From assembly GCF_900456975.1 (NCBI RefSeq), contig NZ_UGYM01000002.1, positions 3,100,001-3,164,000 on the forward strand: a stretch of DNA of 64,000 nucleotides. The letters run 5' to 3'. The notes below the pieces were generated by a model. It searched no databases. It saw only the letters and a list, made by a program, of their open reading frames with translations, and had not been told where the DNA came from. Source of the stretch: Shewanella baltica (GTDB taxonomy: Bacteria > Pseudomonadota > Gammaproteobacteria > Enterobacterales > Shewanellaceae). The translations under genes and the position numbers were made by a program. Each line of letters opens with the position of its first letter. Positions within the stretch are counted from its first letter, which is position 1. Below, one piece after another: positions 1 through 10,467 of this stretch.

Positions 1-2046
1 TTTACAACCGATAAGCTATTAGAAGTCGGTGTTAGCCAAGGCGCAGCCCAAGCACTTGAGCGCGTGACCTTAGTGGCAGGCAAGGCCGATACCCGCCACG
101 GCGCGGCGAATTTAACGAGTGCAGATAAAATTCTGGTGACCGGCGGCGCAAAAGGCGTGACCTTTGAATGTGCGCTAAGTTTGGCCAAACGCAGTAAGGC
201 ACACTTTATCCTTGCCGGCAGAAGTAGCCAACAGGCCATTCCCGCTTGGGCACAGGGCAAAAATAACAGTGAACTTAAAGCCGCAGCTATTACCCACATT
301 CAAAGCTTGGGCGAGAAACCCACGCCAAAACAAGTGGATGCCTTAGTATGGCCAGTTCAAAGCAGCCTAGAAATTGCAGCCGCACTGCAAGCCTTTACCG
401 CTGTGGGCGCGAGCGCTGAGTACTTAAGCCTCGATGTTAACAATCCAGATGCGATCGCCAGCACGATAGTGCCGATCACCGAGTTGTCGCCTATTACTGG
501 CATCATCCATGGTGCGGGCGTACTCGCCGATAAACACATCCAAGACAAAACCTTAGATGAGTTAGCACGGGTGTATGGCACTAAGGTCACAGGTATAAGC
601 AATCTACTTGCCGCACTGGATTTAGATAAATTAAAACTGATTGCCCTATTCTCTTCGGCGGCGGGTTTTTACGGCAATACTGGCCAAAGCGATTACGCCA
701 TGTCCAACGACATACTCAACAAAGCCGCACTGCAACTGGCGCAGCAACTGCCAAATGCCAAAGTGATGAGCTTCGATTGGGGTCCGTGGGATGGCGGCAT
801 GGTGAATCCTGCGCTGAAAAAGATGTTTATCGATCGCGGTGTTTATGTGATCCCGTTAAAGGCGGGTGCTGAGTTATTTGCGAGCCAATTACTGAGCAAC
901 ACAGGCGCACAATTGCTGGTCGGTACTGACATGCAAGGCAGCGCACCCCATGACGACACGCCTAACGAAGTACAAGAAACTGAAGGTAGCAATCTAAAAA
1001 AGCCTAAAGCGGATCTGACCACTGACTCGTCGGGTCCGCATGCTTTGCCTAACGCTGTAAATCCAAGCGCTGTAAATCCAAGCACTGTAAAACTGCAGCG
1101 CACACTGGACCCTAAGGCAATGATCTTTATTGAAGATCACTGCATTAACGGTAATCCCGTATTACCGACTGTGTGCGCGATTCAGTGGATGCGTGAAGCC
1201 GCCTTTGATGTGCTCAAGCAACCAGTCAAAGTGCAAAGCTACAAGCTGTTGAAGGGCATTATTTTCGACGCTGTGATGTTAGAAAAAGGTGCGTTAGAAA
1301 ACGGCGCGCCCATCACGCTAGAACTTGAGCTTGCACCGATTGCGTTAACGGATAAAGCCGCGAAAGACACAGACGAGTGCTTGAGTGGACAATTCAGTGC
1401 CTTAATCAGCTTTGAAGGTCGTCCGCAATATCAAGCCATCTTAGTGATTGATGATGCGCCTAGTGATAACTTAGGCACTAATAGCAAAGCAACTGCCTTT
1501 GACGCGCATAGCTTGGCAGGACTTTCTGCCATCACAACCGCAAGCAGCATTTACAGCGACGGCACGCTTTTCCACGGCCCAAGACTGCAAGGTATTGAGT
1601 CTGTGGTGAAGTTTGACGATGCGAGCTTAGTCGCCAAGGTGAGTATTCCCCATGTTGCGTTAGCGGATTGCGGGAGTTTTGTGCCCAATCTGGCCCCTAA
1701 AGGCTCACAAGCTTTTGCGGAAGATTTGTTGCTGCAGGCGATGCTGGTGTGGGCGAGACTAAAATATGGCGCGGCGAGTTTGCCATCAAGCATTGGTGAG
1801 TTTATTTCCCATGCGCCATTTGCCTTTGGCGATAAAGGCTATTTAGTACTGGAAGTGGTAAAACACTCTGGCCGTGCCCTTGAAGCCAATATTGCACTGT
1901 ATCATCAAGATGGTCGTTTAAGCTGCGAGATGAACAACGCCAAAGTCACGATTAGCAAAAACCTTAACGGTGCATTTTTAGCTAATAAAATTGCGAATAA
2001 AGTTGCTAATAAAAGCATTGAAAGCGTGGAGGCGAAAGTCGAGTGA
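1..2046 (+). CDS. pfaA: PfaA, C-terminal part (omega-3 polyunsaturated fatty acid synthase; KR and dehydratase-like domains)
   Basis: The reading frame is open from base 1, so this is the 3' end of a much longer gene whose KS, AT and ACP repeats lie upstream. The visible part starts with a ketoreductase domain: a Rossmann motif (ILVTGGAKGVTFE) and the SDR catalytic Ser-Tyr-Asn pattern in FSSAAGFYGN...DYAMSN. A Pro/Asn-rich linker follows, then a dehydratase-like (PS-DH) domain with the HxxxGxxxxP motif in DHCINGNPVLPT. Known role of the family: reduction and dehydration of carrier-bound beta-keto intermediates in anaerobic EPA/DHA synthesis in the cytosol. The linker contains a 15-nt tandem repeat (about 1054-1083). 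The stop TGA overlaps the GTG start of pfaB, so translation is probably coupled. Identity rests on the domains plus the pfaB-C-D neighbours. Confidence 0.95.
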   Translation, partial: FTTDKLLEVGVSQGAAQALERVTLVAGKADTRHGAANLTSADKILVTGGAKGVTFECALSLAKRSKAHFILAGRSSQQAIPAWAQGKNNSELKAAAITHIQSLGEKPTPKQVDALVWPVQSSLEIAAALQAFTAVGASAEYLSLDVNNPDAIASTIVPITELSPITGIIHGAGVLADKHIQDKTLDELARVYGTKVTGISNLLAALDLDKLKLIALFSSAAGFYGNTGQSDYAMSNDILNKAALQLAQQLPNAKVMSFDWGPWDGGMVNPALKKMFIDRGVYVIPLKAGAELFASQLLSNTGAQLLVGTDMQGSAPHDDTPNEVQETEGSNLKKPKADLTTDSSGPHALPNAVNPSAVNPSTVKLQRTLDPKAMIFIEDHCINGNPVLPTVCAIQWMREAAFDVLKQPVKVQSYKLLKGIIFDAVMLEKGALENGAPITLELELAPIALTDKAAKDTDECLSGQFSALISFEGRPQYQAILVIDDAPSDNLGTNSKATAFDAHSLAGLSAITTASSIYSDGTLFHGPRLQGIESVVKFDDASLVAKVSIPHVALADCGSFVPNLAPKGSQAFAEDLLLQAMLVWARLKYGAASLPSSIGEFISHAPFAFGDKGYLVLEVVKHSGRALEANIALYHQDGRLSCEMNNAKVTISKNLNGAFLANKIANKVANKSIESVEAKVE

Positions 2047-4340
2047 ACTTAGCCCACCCTTTAGCAACGACCCATAGCGGCCAAGCTGAAACGTCGATTG
2101 CTGACACTGCTAATGCTGACAAAAGCGCCAAGCCACTGCGTATTGCAGTGTTGCTTGGCGATGCCGTCAACCTTGACTCTCACTCAGCACAAATATTAGG
2201 GACGTTTGCGGAACGTGAAAGAGTTCAAATTTGCGCTGCCGATGCCAACCAATCGACAGCACATGAACCGACATTGCACGAGTCGAAAATGCATGAACCG
2301 TCAGTGCATGAACCGTCAGTGCATGAGCAAAGGTCGCTCACTGCGTTGTTAGGCCAAGCAACAACAGCCATTGAACAAGGCAAGCTCGTTGAACTGACAT
2401 TCAATGATGGCAATCTGCCCCAGTCTCTGTATTTGCTCGATGGTTTACGCGCTGCCAAACTGCGCCTTCACGCACACGCATTTATTGCTGGCTTTGCCGC
2501 TGGCAATGAAACAACAGATGTTGAAAATGCGGCGACTGTTGCTAATGCGGCCTTAGCGGCGGCAAAGCGCAGCCCAGCTCAAACCGTTCAACATCAGACT
2601 GTCGCCAACACTCTTAACGAGACATTTGTTGCGCTGCGCCAAGGTGTAACCGCACTCGCCGCGCGAACACAAGCGCCGCTTAAAGGCACTACTGGTATAA
2701 AACAGACAAACGACACCAATCATCAAACTGGCTATTGGTTTAGCGACCAACATCAAGCGCGGGTGTTGTGTCTAAATCTTGTAGCAAAGACGTCACATCA
2801 AGCGGATGAGTCTCGAAATCTAAGCCAAAGCCTAGTGCTGACCCAAGGCACACAACTTGCCGCGCCCAAAGCTCTTGTCGATGAAAACAGGCTGTTTGTG
2901 CCGATAAGTGGTGACAGTATTAATAAGCTAAAAGCAAAACTGTTTCAGTTGCTTGGTTCACTAGACATTGGCGCACTAGACACGTCATTTGCATCACATC
3001 AACTCGCATTCTTGTTTGAACGCTACAATGCCAACGCACCACTAGCATTAGTCTTAATGGCGGCATCGATTGATGATCTCAAACTTGAAGCTAAGGCCAT
3101 GCTTACGGCGCTTGAAAATGATGCGGTGCGTCATCATGGTCAGCACTTTAAGACACCAGCGGGCAGCTGCTTTACCGCTAAGCCGCTAGGGGATACGGGA
3201 CTGACCTTTGTATATCCTGGTGTTGGTACGGTTTACGCCAATATGTTCAACAACTTGCATGAGTACTTCCCCGCGCTGTATCACCAGCTAGAACGTGAAG
3301 GCGATTTAAGCGCCATGCTGCAATCACCGCAGATTTATGCGGCAGATGTTAAAACCGCGGCTGGCATGAACCTAAGTCAGCAAGCGATTAGTGGCGTGGG
3401 GGCCAGTTATCTATTCACTAAACTGTTGACCCAAGTCTTTAATATTAAACCTAAAATGGCGCTCGGTTACTCTATGGGCGAAGCGGCCATGTGGGCCAGC
3501 CTAGATGTGTGGCAAACACCCCACGGGATGATTAACGCCACTGAAAATAGCGATATTTTCAACCATGCGATTTCTGGCGAGCTAACCGCAGTCCGCCGAG
3601 CGTGGCAGCTTGCGGATGATGAAGCCATAGTGTGGAACAGCTTTGTGGTGCGCGCTGATAGCAATGAAATAAAGGCATTATTACCAGAGTTTCCTCGTGC
3701 TTATTTAGCCATCACCCAAGGTGATACTTGCGTCATTGCAGGCTGCGAAACAAGCTGTAAAGCCCTGCTTGCCAAGTTAGGCAAACGCGGGATTGCCGCC
3801 AATCGCGTCACGGCAATGCATACCGCGCCTGCCCTGTTAGTCCATTGGCAAGTACAAGATTTCTATACTCAAGCGCTAAAACCTGAGGCACTGGAACCTG
3901 AGGCGCTGAAAGCGGCGGCGCAAGATTCGTCTATCCGCTTTATCAGCGCAGCGCAAACTGCGCCAGTAATCGTGGATAGCCACAGCATTGGCCGCGCGAT
4001 TGCCGATACCTTTTGTTCGCCACTCGACTTTAGTGCGCTCATTCAAAATGCCACTGAGCAAGGCGCAAGGCTGTTTGTCGAAGTGGGCGCCGATAGGCAA
4101 ACTAGCACACTCATAGATAAAATTAGCCACGCCCACGCAAGCCAAAGCACGGCGAACGCGGCGACAGCCGCCATTGCCTGCAATGCCAAGGGTGCCGACG
4201 CGATTACCAGCTTACTCAAGTGTTTAGCTCAGCTGATAAGCCACAGAGTACCGCTGTCGCTCGCGCCGCTCATCCAGCCATTAAGTGCAAACAAAGCCCC
4301 TTTATCATCAGCAGTATCACCAAAAGGAGAACCCCTGTGA
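2043..4340 (+). CDS. pfaB: PfaB, omega-3 PUFA synthase acyltransferase subunit
   Basis: 765 residues from a GTG start that overlaps the pfaA stop (GTGA). The N-terminal half is KS-like in length but poorly conserved and rich in low-complexity linker. It includes five tandem 15-nt units (2262-2336), two of them identical, encoding HEPSV-type repeats. The C-terminal part carries an acyltransferase domain with the nucleophile elbow GYSMGE (Ser about 477). In the pfa family PfaB is an acyltransferase thought to influence the final chain length (EPA versus DHA). The position between pfaA and pfaC is the standard Shewanella order. A second 15-nt tandem duplication lies at 3876-3905 (LKPEA/LEPEA). 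The family and context are clear; the exact substrate is inferred. Confidence 0.95.
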   Translation: MNLAHPLATTHSGQAETSIADTANADKSAKPLRIAVLLGDAVNLDSHSAQILGTFAERERVQICAADANQSTAHEPTLHESKMHEPSVHEPSVHEQRSLTALLGQATTAIEQGKLVELTFNDGNLPQSLYLLDGLRAAKLRLHAHAFIAGFAAGNETTDVENAATVANAALAAAKRSPAQTVQHQTVANTLNETFVALRQGVTALAARTQAPLKGTTGIKQTNDTNHQTGYWFSDQHQARVLCLNLVAKTSHQADESRNLSQSLVLTQGTQLAAPKALVDENRLFVPISGDSINKLKAKLFQLLGSLDIGALDTSFASHQLAFLFERYNANAPLALVLMAASIDDLKLEAKAMLTALENDAVRHHGQHFKTPAGSCFTAKPLGDTGLTFVYPGVGTVYANMFNNLHEYFPALYHQLEREGDLSAMLQSPQIYAADVKTAAGMNLSQQAISGVGASYLFTKLLTQVFNIKPKMALGYSMGEAAMWASLDVWQTPHGMINATENSDIFNHAISGELTAVRRAWQLADDEAIVWNSFVVRADSNEIKALLPEFPRAYLAITQGDTCVIAGCETSCKALLAKLGKRGIAANRVTAMHTAPALLVHWQVQDFYTQALKPEALEPEALKAAAQDSSIRFISAAQTAPVIVDSHSIGRAIADTFCSPLDFSALIQNATEQGARLFVEVGADRQTSTLIDKISHAHASQSTANAATAAIACNAKGADAITSLLKCLAQLISHRVPLSLAPLIQPLSANKAPLSSAVSPKGEPL

Positions 4341-7300
4341 GTTCTCAGCATTCCCCTACTATTGATAAAACTACCGTGCCTACCATTGCGTCAAACCGCG
4401 CATCAAAAAGTGCGTCAAAAATTGCGATTGTCGGTCTCGCGACTCAGTATCCTGACGCCGATAATCCACAAACCTTCTGGCAAAATCTGTTGGATAAAAA
4501 AGACTCACGCACCCAAATTAGCCGCGAAAAGCTCAATGCTAATCCCGCCGATTACCAAGGTGTGCAGGGTCAGTCTGACCGTTTTTACTGTGATAAAGGC
4601 GGCTACATCCAACACTTCCAGTTTGATGCCAAAGGTTATCAACTGCCTGAGTCCGCCTTTGACGGTTTAGATGAAAGCTTTTTATGGGCACTCGATTGCA
4701 GTCGTAAAGCCCTCAAAGACGCAGGGATTGCTCCAAGCGATGCCGTACTGGCGCGCACAGGTATCGTGATGGGAACCTTGTCGTTCCCGACCGCCCGCTC
4801 CAACGAACTGTTTTTGCCTCTGTATCATCAAACCGTTGAAAAGGCGCTGCAAAACAAACTTAACCAAAGCGCTTTTCAACTGGCTGATTTTAACCAAGCT
4901 CACGCTGGAGAAGTGTTAAACGTCGAGCAAGCATTAAACGTCGCCAATGGCGCCGTTGCCCACACAGCTTCAAAGCTGGTCAGCGATGCACTCGGTTTAG
5001 GTGGCACTCAGTTAAGTCTCGATGCCGCCTGCGCTAGCTCAGTTTACGCACTTAAACTCGCCTGCGATTACCTAACAACTGGCAAGGCCGATATGATGCT
5101 TGCAGGCGCGGTATCGGGCGCAGATCCCTTCTTTATCAACATGGGATTCTCGATTTTCCACGCCTACCCTGATCATGGAATCTCGGCACCCTTTGATAGC
5201 AACAGCAAGGGCTTATTCGCCGGAGAAGGCGCTGGTGTTTTAGTCTTAAAACGCTTAGAAGATGCCGAGCGCGATGGCGATAACATCTATGCCGTCGTCA
5301 GCGGCATTGGTTTGTCGAACGACGGTAAAGGCCAGTTTGTATTAAGCCCCAACAGCAAGGGCCAAGTGCAAGCCTTCGAGCGCGCCTATAGTGCGGCAAA
5401 CACTCAGCCTGCCAATATCGAAGTGATTGAATGCCATGCCACCGGCACGCCGCTTGGGGATAAAGTCGAACTCGCCTCGATGGAGCGCTTCTTCGAGGAC
5501 AAACTCGCGGGCTCTGCAGTGCCGCTGATCGGTTCAGCAAAATCCAACTTAGGCCATTTACTCACCGCCGCAGGCATGCCGGGGATCATGAAGATGATTT
5601 TTGCCATGCGCTCGGGCCGACTGCCGCCAAGTATTAACTTATCAGCGCCGATATCTTCGCCTAAGGGCTTGTTTAGCGCAAAAAATCTGCCAACAGAATT
5701 GCATGCTTGGCCCGATAAAGCCGGAAACTCCCGCCGCCACGCCGGTGTTTCCGTGTTTGGTTTTGGCGGCTGTAATGCGCATTTGTTGCTGGAATCCTAT
5801 GCTGCCAATACAAACAAAAAGAATGAACAAGCCGCAGCCGCTGTAAGTTACCAGCACACGCCATTAAATATCATTGGTATAGCATCGCACTTTGGACCTT
5901 TATCCTCTATTAATGCACTGGATAACACGATAAGCGCAAAGCAAGATGCCTTTATCCCGCTGCCCGCTAAACGCTGGAAAGGCTTAGATAAACACCCTGA
6001 TATTCTAGCCAACTTTGGTTTAAGCGGAACTGGCCTCGCAGCCGCACCACAGGGCGCGTATATCGACCAGTTCGATTTTGACTTCCTGCGCTTTAAAGTG
6101 CCGCCTAATGAGGATGATCGCCTGATCTCCCAGCAACTGCTGCTGATCAAAGTGGCCGATGAAGCGATTCGTGATGCGAACTTAAAGCCCGGTGGCAAGG
6201 TTGCTGTATTAGTGGCGATGGAAACAGAGCTTGAATTGCACCAGTTCCGTGGCAGGGTGAACCTGCACACTCAACTGGCAGACAGCCTTAAAAAACAAGG
6301 GATCACCCTCACGCAAGCTGAGTATCTCGCCCTTGAAAAAATCGCCATGGACAGTGTGCTCGATGCCGCCAAACTGAACCAATACACCAGTTTTATTGGC
6401 AATATCATGGCGTCACGCATCGCATCCCTTTGGGACTTTAACGGCCCTGCCTTTACCATTTCGGCGGCGGAGCAATCGGTCGCCCGCTGTATCGATGTAG
6501 CCGAAAATCTGTTGTCCCAAGAGTCCTTAGATGCCGTAGTGATCGCTGCCGTCGATTTAAGTGGCAGCCTTGAGCAAGTGATCCTCAAAAACGCCGTATC
6601 GCCAGTGGCATTTAATGCCACTGGCACTGGTTGGAAAGTCGGTGAAGGTGCAGGCGCATTAGTGCTCACGACAACACAATCAAGTGCAGCCCAGCCAAGC
6701 GCTGACAATGCCAATAGCAACAGCTATGGCGACTGTTATGGTCATATCAGCGGCCAAGTGTTTGGCGCTATGTGTGACCCGCAAGGTCACAGCAACACGG
6801 CGCGCATTTGCGATGACTTGTTAACCCAAGCCAAGGTGAATAGCAGCCAAATTAGCTTGATTGAAACCAGTATTGCAGTTGAGCAACTTGCCGATTCGGA
6901 ACTGGTACTCAATACCCTGCTGCCGAGTGTAAGTGAGCGCAACCAAGCCGCAGATACCCTAGGTCACAACTTTGCCGCTGCGGGCATGGCGAGTATTTTG
7001 AGCGCGCTGCTTCAGCTTAAAAATCATGGGCAATTAAAAAACCAAGTACAGCCACAAGCTAATCAAGTGCAGCACGCGCTCGTTGCCACGTTTAGCCAAG
7101 GTAAATGCTCGCAATTATTGCTCAGTCAAAGTGCCACGCAAGCACACAGTTTGCAGCAAAGGCTTGAGCAAGACTTAACGCTTTCAGAGCAAAAACACTT
7201 AATAAAACAAGTGACACTCGGTGGCCGCGATATCTATCAGCATATCCTTGATACGCCGCTCGCTGGCCTTGATGCTATACAACAAAAAGCCCAAGCCATC

Positions 7301-10300
7301 ACTGCATTGCCAAAGCGCAGCCAACGCAAACATTTGGCCCAAATAGCGAGCAAAGACACGAGTGGCTTTGCAACAAGCAGCCCAACCACGGCTCTACAAA
7401 AAGAGACATTAAGCAGCATGCCAATTAATGCCCTAAGCACGCCCAATAACAACGCCGCTCAAGCAGAGCTAAAAGACGCTGCATTTATACGTAATCAGCA
7501 ACTCGCCCGTGAAGCTCATTTAGCCTTTTTACAAAGCCGTGAGCAAGGCCTGAAACTGGCCGATGCCTTGATGAAAGCCCAGCTTGCCAGCGAGTTAGCC
7601 GTCAATGACCAAGCTGCGCCGGTACAACAGCAAGCCACCGTTCAAGCATCTGCGACAGCGGTTCTCCCACATACTGCACTTTATCCAAACCAAGTGCTTT
7701 ATCCAAACCATGCAAAAGTGCCTCTGTACACGCCGCCAACACCGATAAGCAAGCCTTGTATTTGGGATTATGCGGATTTAGTCGAGTACGCCGAAGGTGA
7801 TATCGCTAAAGTATTTGGCCAAGATTACGCCATTATCGACAGCTACTCGCGCCGTGTACGCCTGCCAACCACAGACTATTTGCTGGTATCTCGGGTGACG
7901 AAATTAAACGCCCAGATGAACCAATATCAGCCTTGCACTATGACCACAGAATACGACATTCCTGTGGACGCGCCGTATTTGGTCGATGGTCAAATTCCGT
8001 GGGCCGTAGCGGTTGAATCGGGTCAATGCGACTTGATGCTGATCAGCTACTTAGGTATCGACTTTGAAAATAAGGGCGAGCGCGTTTATCGCCTGCTCGA
8101 TTGCACCCTGACCTTCCTTGGCGACTTACCGCGCGGTGGCGACACCCTGCGCTACGATATTTCCATCAATCACTTTGCCCGCAATGGCGATACCTTGTTG
8201 TTCTTCTTCTCCTACGAATGTTTCGTGGGCGACAAGCTGATCCTGAAAATGGATGGCGGCTGTGCCGGCTTCTTCACAGACAAGGAACTGGCCGACGGCA
8301 AAGGCGTTATTCACACCGAAGCCGAAATCAAAGCGCGCAACCTCGCCTTGAACAATCCGAATAAGCCGCGCTTTAATCCGTTACTGAACTGCGCGCAAAA
8401 CCAATTTGATTACAGCCAAATCCATAAACTGCTCGGCGCCGATATCGGTGACTGTTTTGGCGGCGCACACGCGGCTCATCAAGCCCAATATGGTTTGCAG
8501 CCCTCTTTATGTTTTGCATCCGAAAAATTCCTGATGATTGAACAGGTCAGCCATCTTGAGGTGCATGGCGGCGCGTGGGGCTTAGGTTCAGTTCAAGGCC
8601 ATAAACAGCTCGAAGCTGATCATTGGTATTTCCCGTGTCATTTCAAGGGCGACCAAGTGATGGCGGGATCGTTAATGGCTGAAGGTTGTGGACAATTACT
8701 GCAATTCTTTATGCTGCATATTGGAATGCATGCCAGTACAGAAGAAGGGGGTGTCAAAAACGGTCGTTTCCAGCCACTCGAAAACGCATCACAAAAAGTG
8801 CGCTGTCGCGGTCAAGTGTTGCCGCAATCTGGCCTGCTCACCTATCGTATGGAAATCACTGAAATCGGTATGAGCCCGCGCCCCTATGCTAAGGCGAATA
8901 TCGATATTCTGCTCAATGGTAAAGTGGTGGTGGACTTCCAAAACCTTGGGGTGATGCTCAAAGAAGAAGCCGAATGCACCCGCTACCTTGCGGATAACGA
9001 TGCCTGCACAGCTAACAATACGACTAAAAATGCTGCCAAAAATGCTGCTTCGGCTGCGACGCTGGTTTCAACAGCACCCGCATCGTTCGCTGCGCCGTTG
9101 ATGGCCCAGCTGCCAGATTTAACTGCGCCAACCAACAAAGGCGTAGTGCCGCTAAAGCATGTACCTGCGCCGATTGCGCCAGCGGATTCAAAGTACGCCA
9201 ACCGCGTGCCCGATACCCTGCCGTTCACGCCGTACCACATGTTCGAATTTGCCACGGGCGATATCGAAAACTGCTTCGGCCCTGATTTCAGCATCTATCG
9301 CGGCCTTATTCCACCGCGCACGCCTTGCGGTGATTTACAGCTCACGACTCGCGTCATTGCGATTGACGGCAAACGCGGCGAGCTGAAAAAGCCCTCTTCG
9401 TGTATCGCCGAATATGAAGTGCCTGCAAATGCTTGGTATTACGATAAAAACAGCCATCACGCCGTGATGCCCTATTCTGTGCTGATGGAAATATCACTGC
9501 AGCCAAATGGCTTTATCTCAGGTTATATGGGCACCACCTTGGGCTTCCCCGGCCAAGAGCTGTTTTTCCGTAACTTAGACGGTAGCGGTAAGTTGCTGCG
9601 CCACGTGGATTTACGCGGCAAAACCATAGTGAACGACTCACGTCTGTTATCGACTGTGATTGCTGGCAGCAACATCATCCAGAATTTCAGCTTCGAGCTA
9701 AGCTGCGATGGCGAGCCTTTCTACCAAGGTAAAGCGGTATTTGGTTACTTCAAGGGCGATGCGCTGAAAAACCAGTTAGGCATAGACAACGGCAAGATCA
9801 CACAGCCTTGGCATGTGCAAAATGGCATAGCCGCCGATAGCCAAATCAATCTGTTAGATAAACAGCATCGCAGCTTCAACGCGCCAGAAGGTCAGCCGCA
9901 TTACCGTTTAGCGGGCGGTCAGCTTAACTTTATCGACAAAGCCGACATCGTGAAGACCGGCGGTAAAGCGGGCCTTGGCTATTTATACGCCGAGCGCACC
10001 ATTGACCCGAGTGATTGGTTCTTCCAATTCCACTTCCATCAAGATCCGGTAATGCCAGGCTCATTAGGGGTTGAAGCCATTATCGAGCTGATGCAAACCT
10101 ATGCGATTGACCAAGACCTTGGTGCGAGCTTTAAGAGTCCAAAATTCGGCCAGATATTATCGGATATCAAATGGAAGTATCGCGGCCAAATTAACCCATT
10201 AAACAAGCAGATGTCGCTGGATGTACACATTACCAGCGTGACAGACGACAATGGCAAACGCATCATTATGGGCGATGCCAACTTGAGTAAAGATGGTCTG

Positions 10301-10348
10301 CGGATTTATGAAGTCAAAGATATCGCCATCTGTATTGAAGAAGCTTAA
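4337..10348 (+). CDS. pfaC: PfaC, omega-3 PUFA synthase (KS, chain-length factor, two FabA-like dehydratases)
   Basis: I start this at GTG 4337, which overlaps the pfaB stop (GTGA) and has AAGGAGA just upstream. The frame extends further 5' but only inside pfaB. The product is about 2003 residues. KS domain first: active-site Cys about 232 in LSLDAACASS, His in HATGTPLGD and the KSNLGHLLTAAG motif. Next is a KS-like chain-length factor in which the cysteine is replaced (ISAAEQSVAR, about 710). After a long Ala/Gln-rich linker come two FabA-type hotdog dehydratase/isomerases, with motifs near residues 1430 (CHFKGDQVMAGSL) and 1895 (FHFHQDPVMPGSL). These introduce the cis double bonds in the growing chain. 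The second matches the FabA motif better: it has MPGSL where the first has MAGSL. Confidence 0.96.
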   Translation: MSSQHSPTIDKTTVPTIASNRASKSASKIAIVGLATQYPDADNPQTFWQNLLDKKDSRTQISREKLNANPADYQGVQGQSDRFYCDKGGYIQHFQFDAKGYQLPESAFDGLDESFLWALDCSRKALKDAGIAPSDAVLARTGIVMGTLSFPTARSNELFLPLYHQTVEKALQNKLNQSAFQLADFNQAHAGEVLNVEQALNVANGAVAHTASKLVSDALGLGGTQLSLDAACASSVYALKLACDYLTTGKADMMLAGAVSGADPFFINMGFSIFHAYPDHGISAPFDSNSKGLFAGEGAGVLVLKRLEDAERDGDNIYAVVSGIGLSNDGKGQFVLSPNSKGQVQAFERAYSAANTQPANIEVIECHATGTPLGDKVELASMERFFEDKLAGSAVPLIGSAKSNLGHLLTAAGMPGIMKMIFAMRSGRLPPSINLSAPISSPKGLFSAKNLPTELHAWPDKAGNSRRHAGVSVFGFGGCNAHLLLESYAANTNKKNEQAAAAVSYQHTPLNIIGIASHFGPLSSINALDNTISAKQDAFIPLPAKRWKGLDKHPDILANFGLSGTGLAAAPQGAYIDQFDFDFLRFKVPPNEDDRLISQQLLLIKVADEAIRDANLKPGGKVAVLVAMETELELHQFRGRVNLHTQLADSLKKQGITLTQAEYLALEKIAMDSVLDAAKLNQYTSFIGNIMASRIASLWDFNGPAFTISAAEQSVARCIDVAENLLSQESLDAVVIAAVDLSGSLEQVILKNAVSPVAFNATGTGWKVGEGAGALVLTTTQSSAAQPSADNANSNSYGDCYGHISGQVFGAMCDPQGHSNTARICDDLLTQAKVNSSQISLIETSIAVEQLADSELVLNTLLPSVSERNQAADTLGHNFAAAGMASILSALLQLKNHGQLKNQVQPQANQVQHALVATFSQGKCSQLLLSQSATQAHSLQQRLEQDLTLSEQKHLIKQVTLGGRDIYQHILDTPLAGLDAIQQKAQAITALPKRSQRKHLAQIASKDTSGFATSSPTTALQKETLSSMPINALSTPNNNAAQAELKDAAFIRNQQLAREAHLAFLQSREQGLKLADALMKAQLASELAVNDQAAPVQQQATVQASATAVLPHTALYPNQVLYPNHAKVPLYTPPTPISKPCIWDYADLVEYAEGDIAKVFGQDYAIIDSYSRRVRLPTTDYLLVSRVTKLNAQMNQYQPCTMTTEYDIPVDAPYLVDGQIPWAVAVESGQCDLMLISYLGIDFENKGERVYRLLDCTLTFLGDLPRGGDTLRYDISINHFARNGDTLLFFFSYECFVGDKLILKMDGGCAGFFTDKELADGKGVIHTEAEIKARNLALNNPNKPRFNPLLNCAQNQFDYSQIHKLLGADIGDCFGGAHAAHQAQYGLQPSLCFASEKFLMIEQVSHLEVHGGAWGLGSVQGHKQLEADHWYFPCHFKGDQVMAGSLMAEGCGQLLQFFMLHIGMHASTEEGGVKNGRFQPLENASQKVRCRGQVLPQSGLLTYRMEITEIGMSPRPYAKANIDILLNGKVVVDFQNLGVMLKEEAECTRYLADNDACTANNTTKNAAKNAASAATLVSTAPASFAAPLMAQLPDLTAPTNKGVVPLKHVPAPIAPADSKYANRVPDTLPFTPYHMFEFATGDIENCFGPDFSIYRGLIPPRTPCGDLQLTTRVIAIDGKRGELKKPSSCIAEYEVPANAWYYDKNSHHAVMPYSVLMEISLQPNGFISGYMGTTLGFPGQELFFRNLDGSGKLLRHVDLRGKTIVNDSRLLSTVIAGSNIIQNFSFELSCDGEPFYQGKAVFGYFKGDALKNQLGIDNGKITQPWHVQNGIAADSQINLLDKQHRSFNAPEGQPHYRLAGGQLNFIDKADIVKTGGKAGLGYLYAERTIDPSDWFFQFHFHQDPVMPGSLGVEAIIELMQTYAIDQDLGASFKSPKFGQILSDIKWKYRGQINPLNKQMSLDVHITSVTDDNGKRIIMGDANLSKDGLRIYEVKDIAICIEEA

Positions 10349-10467
10349 TGCGGTAAATTCTATTTATTGAATCACTTAAAAATAATCCTGCCGCTGCGTT
10401 GGCTTTTTACACCCGAACTTTTTACTCAAGTAATAGCAACGCAGCAGCATTAAAAACGAGACCCAAG

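Noticed and set aside
6271..6720. 149-codon frame antisense to pfaC
   Set aside because: Lies within the conserved chain-length-factor domain of pfaC; shadow frame.
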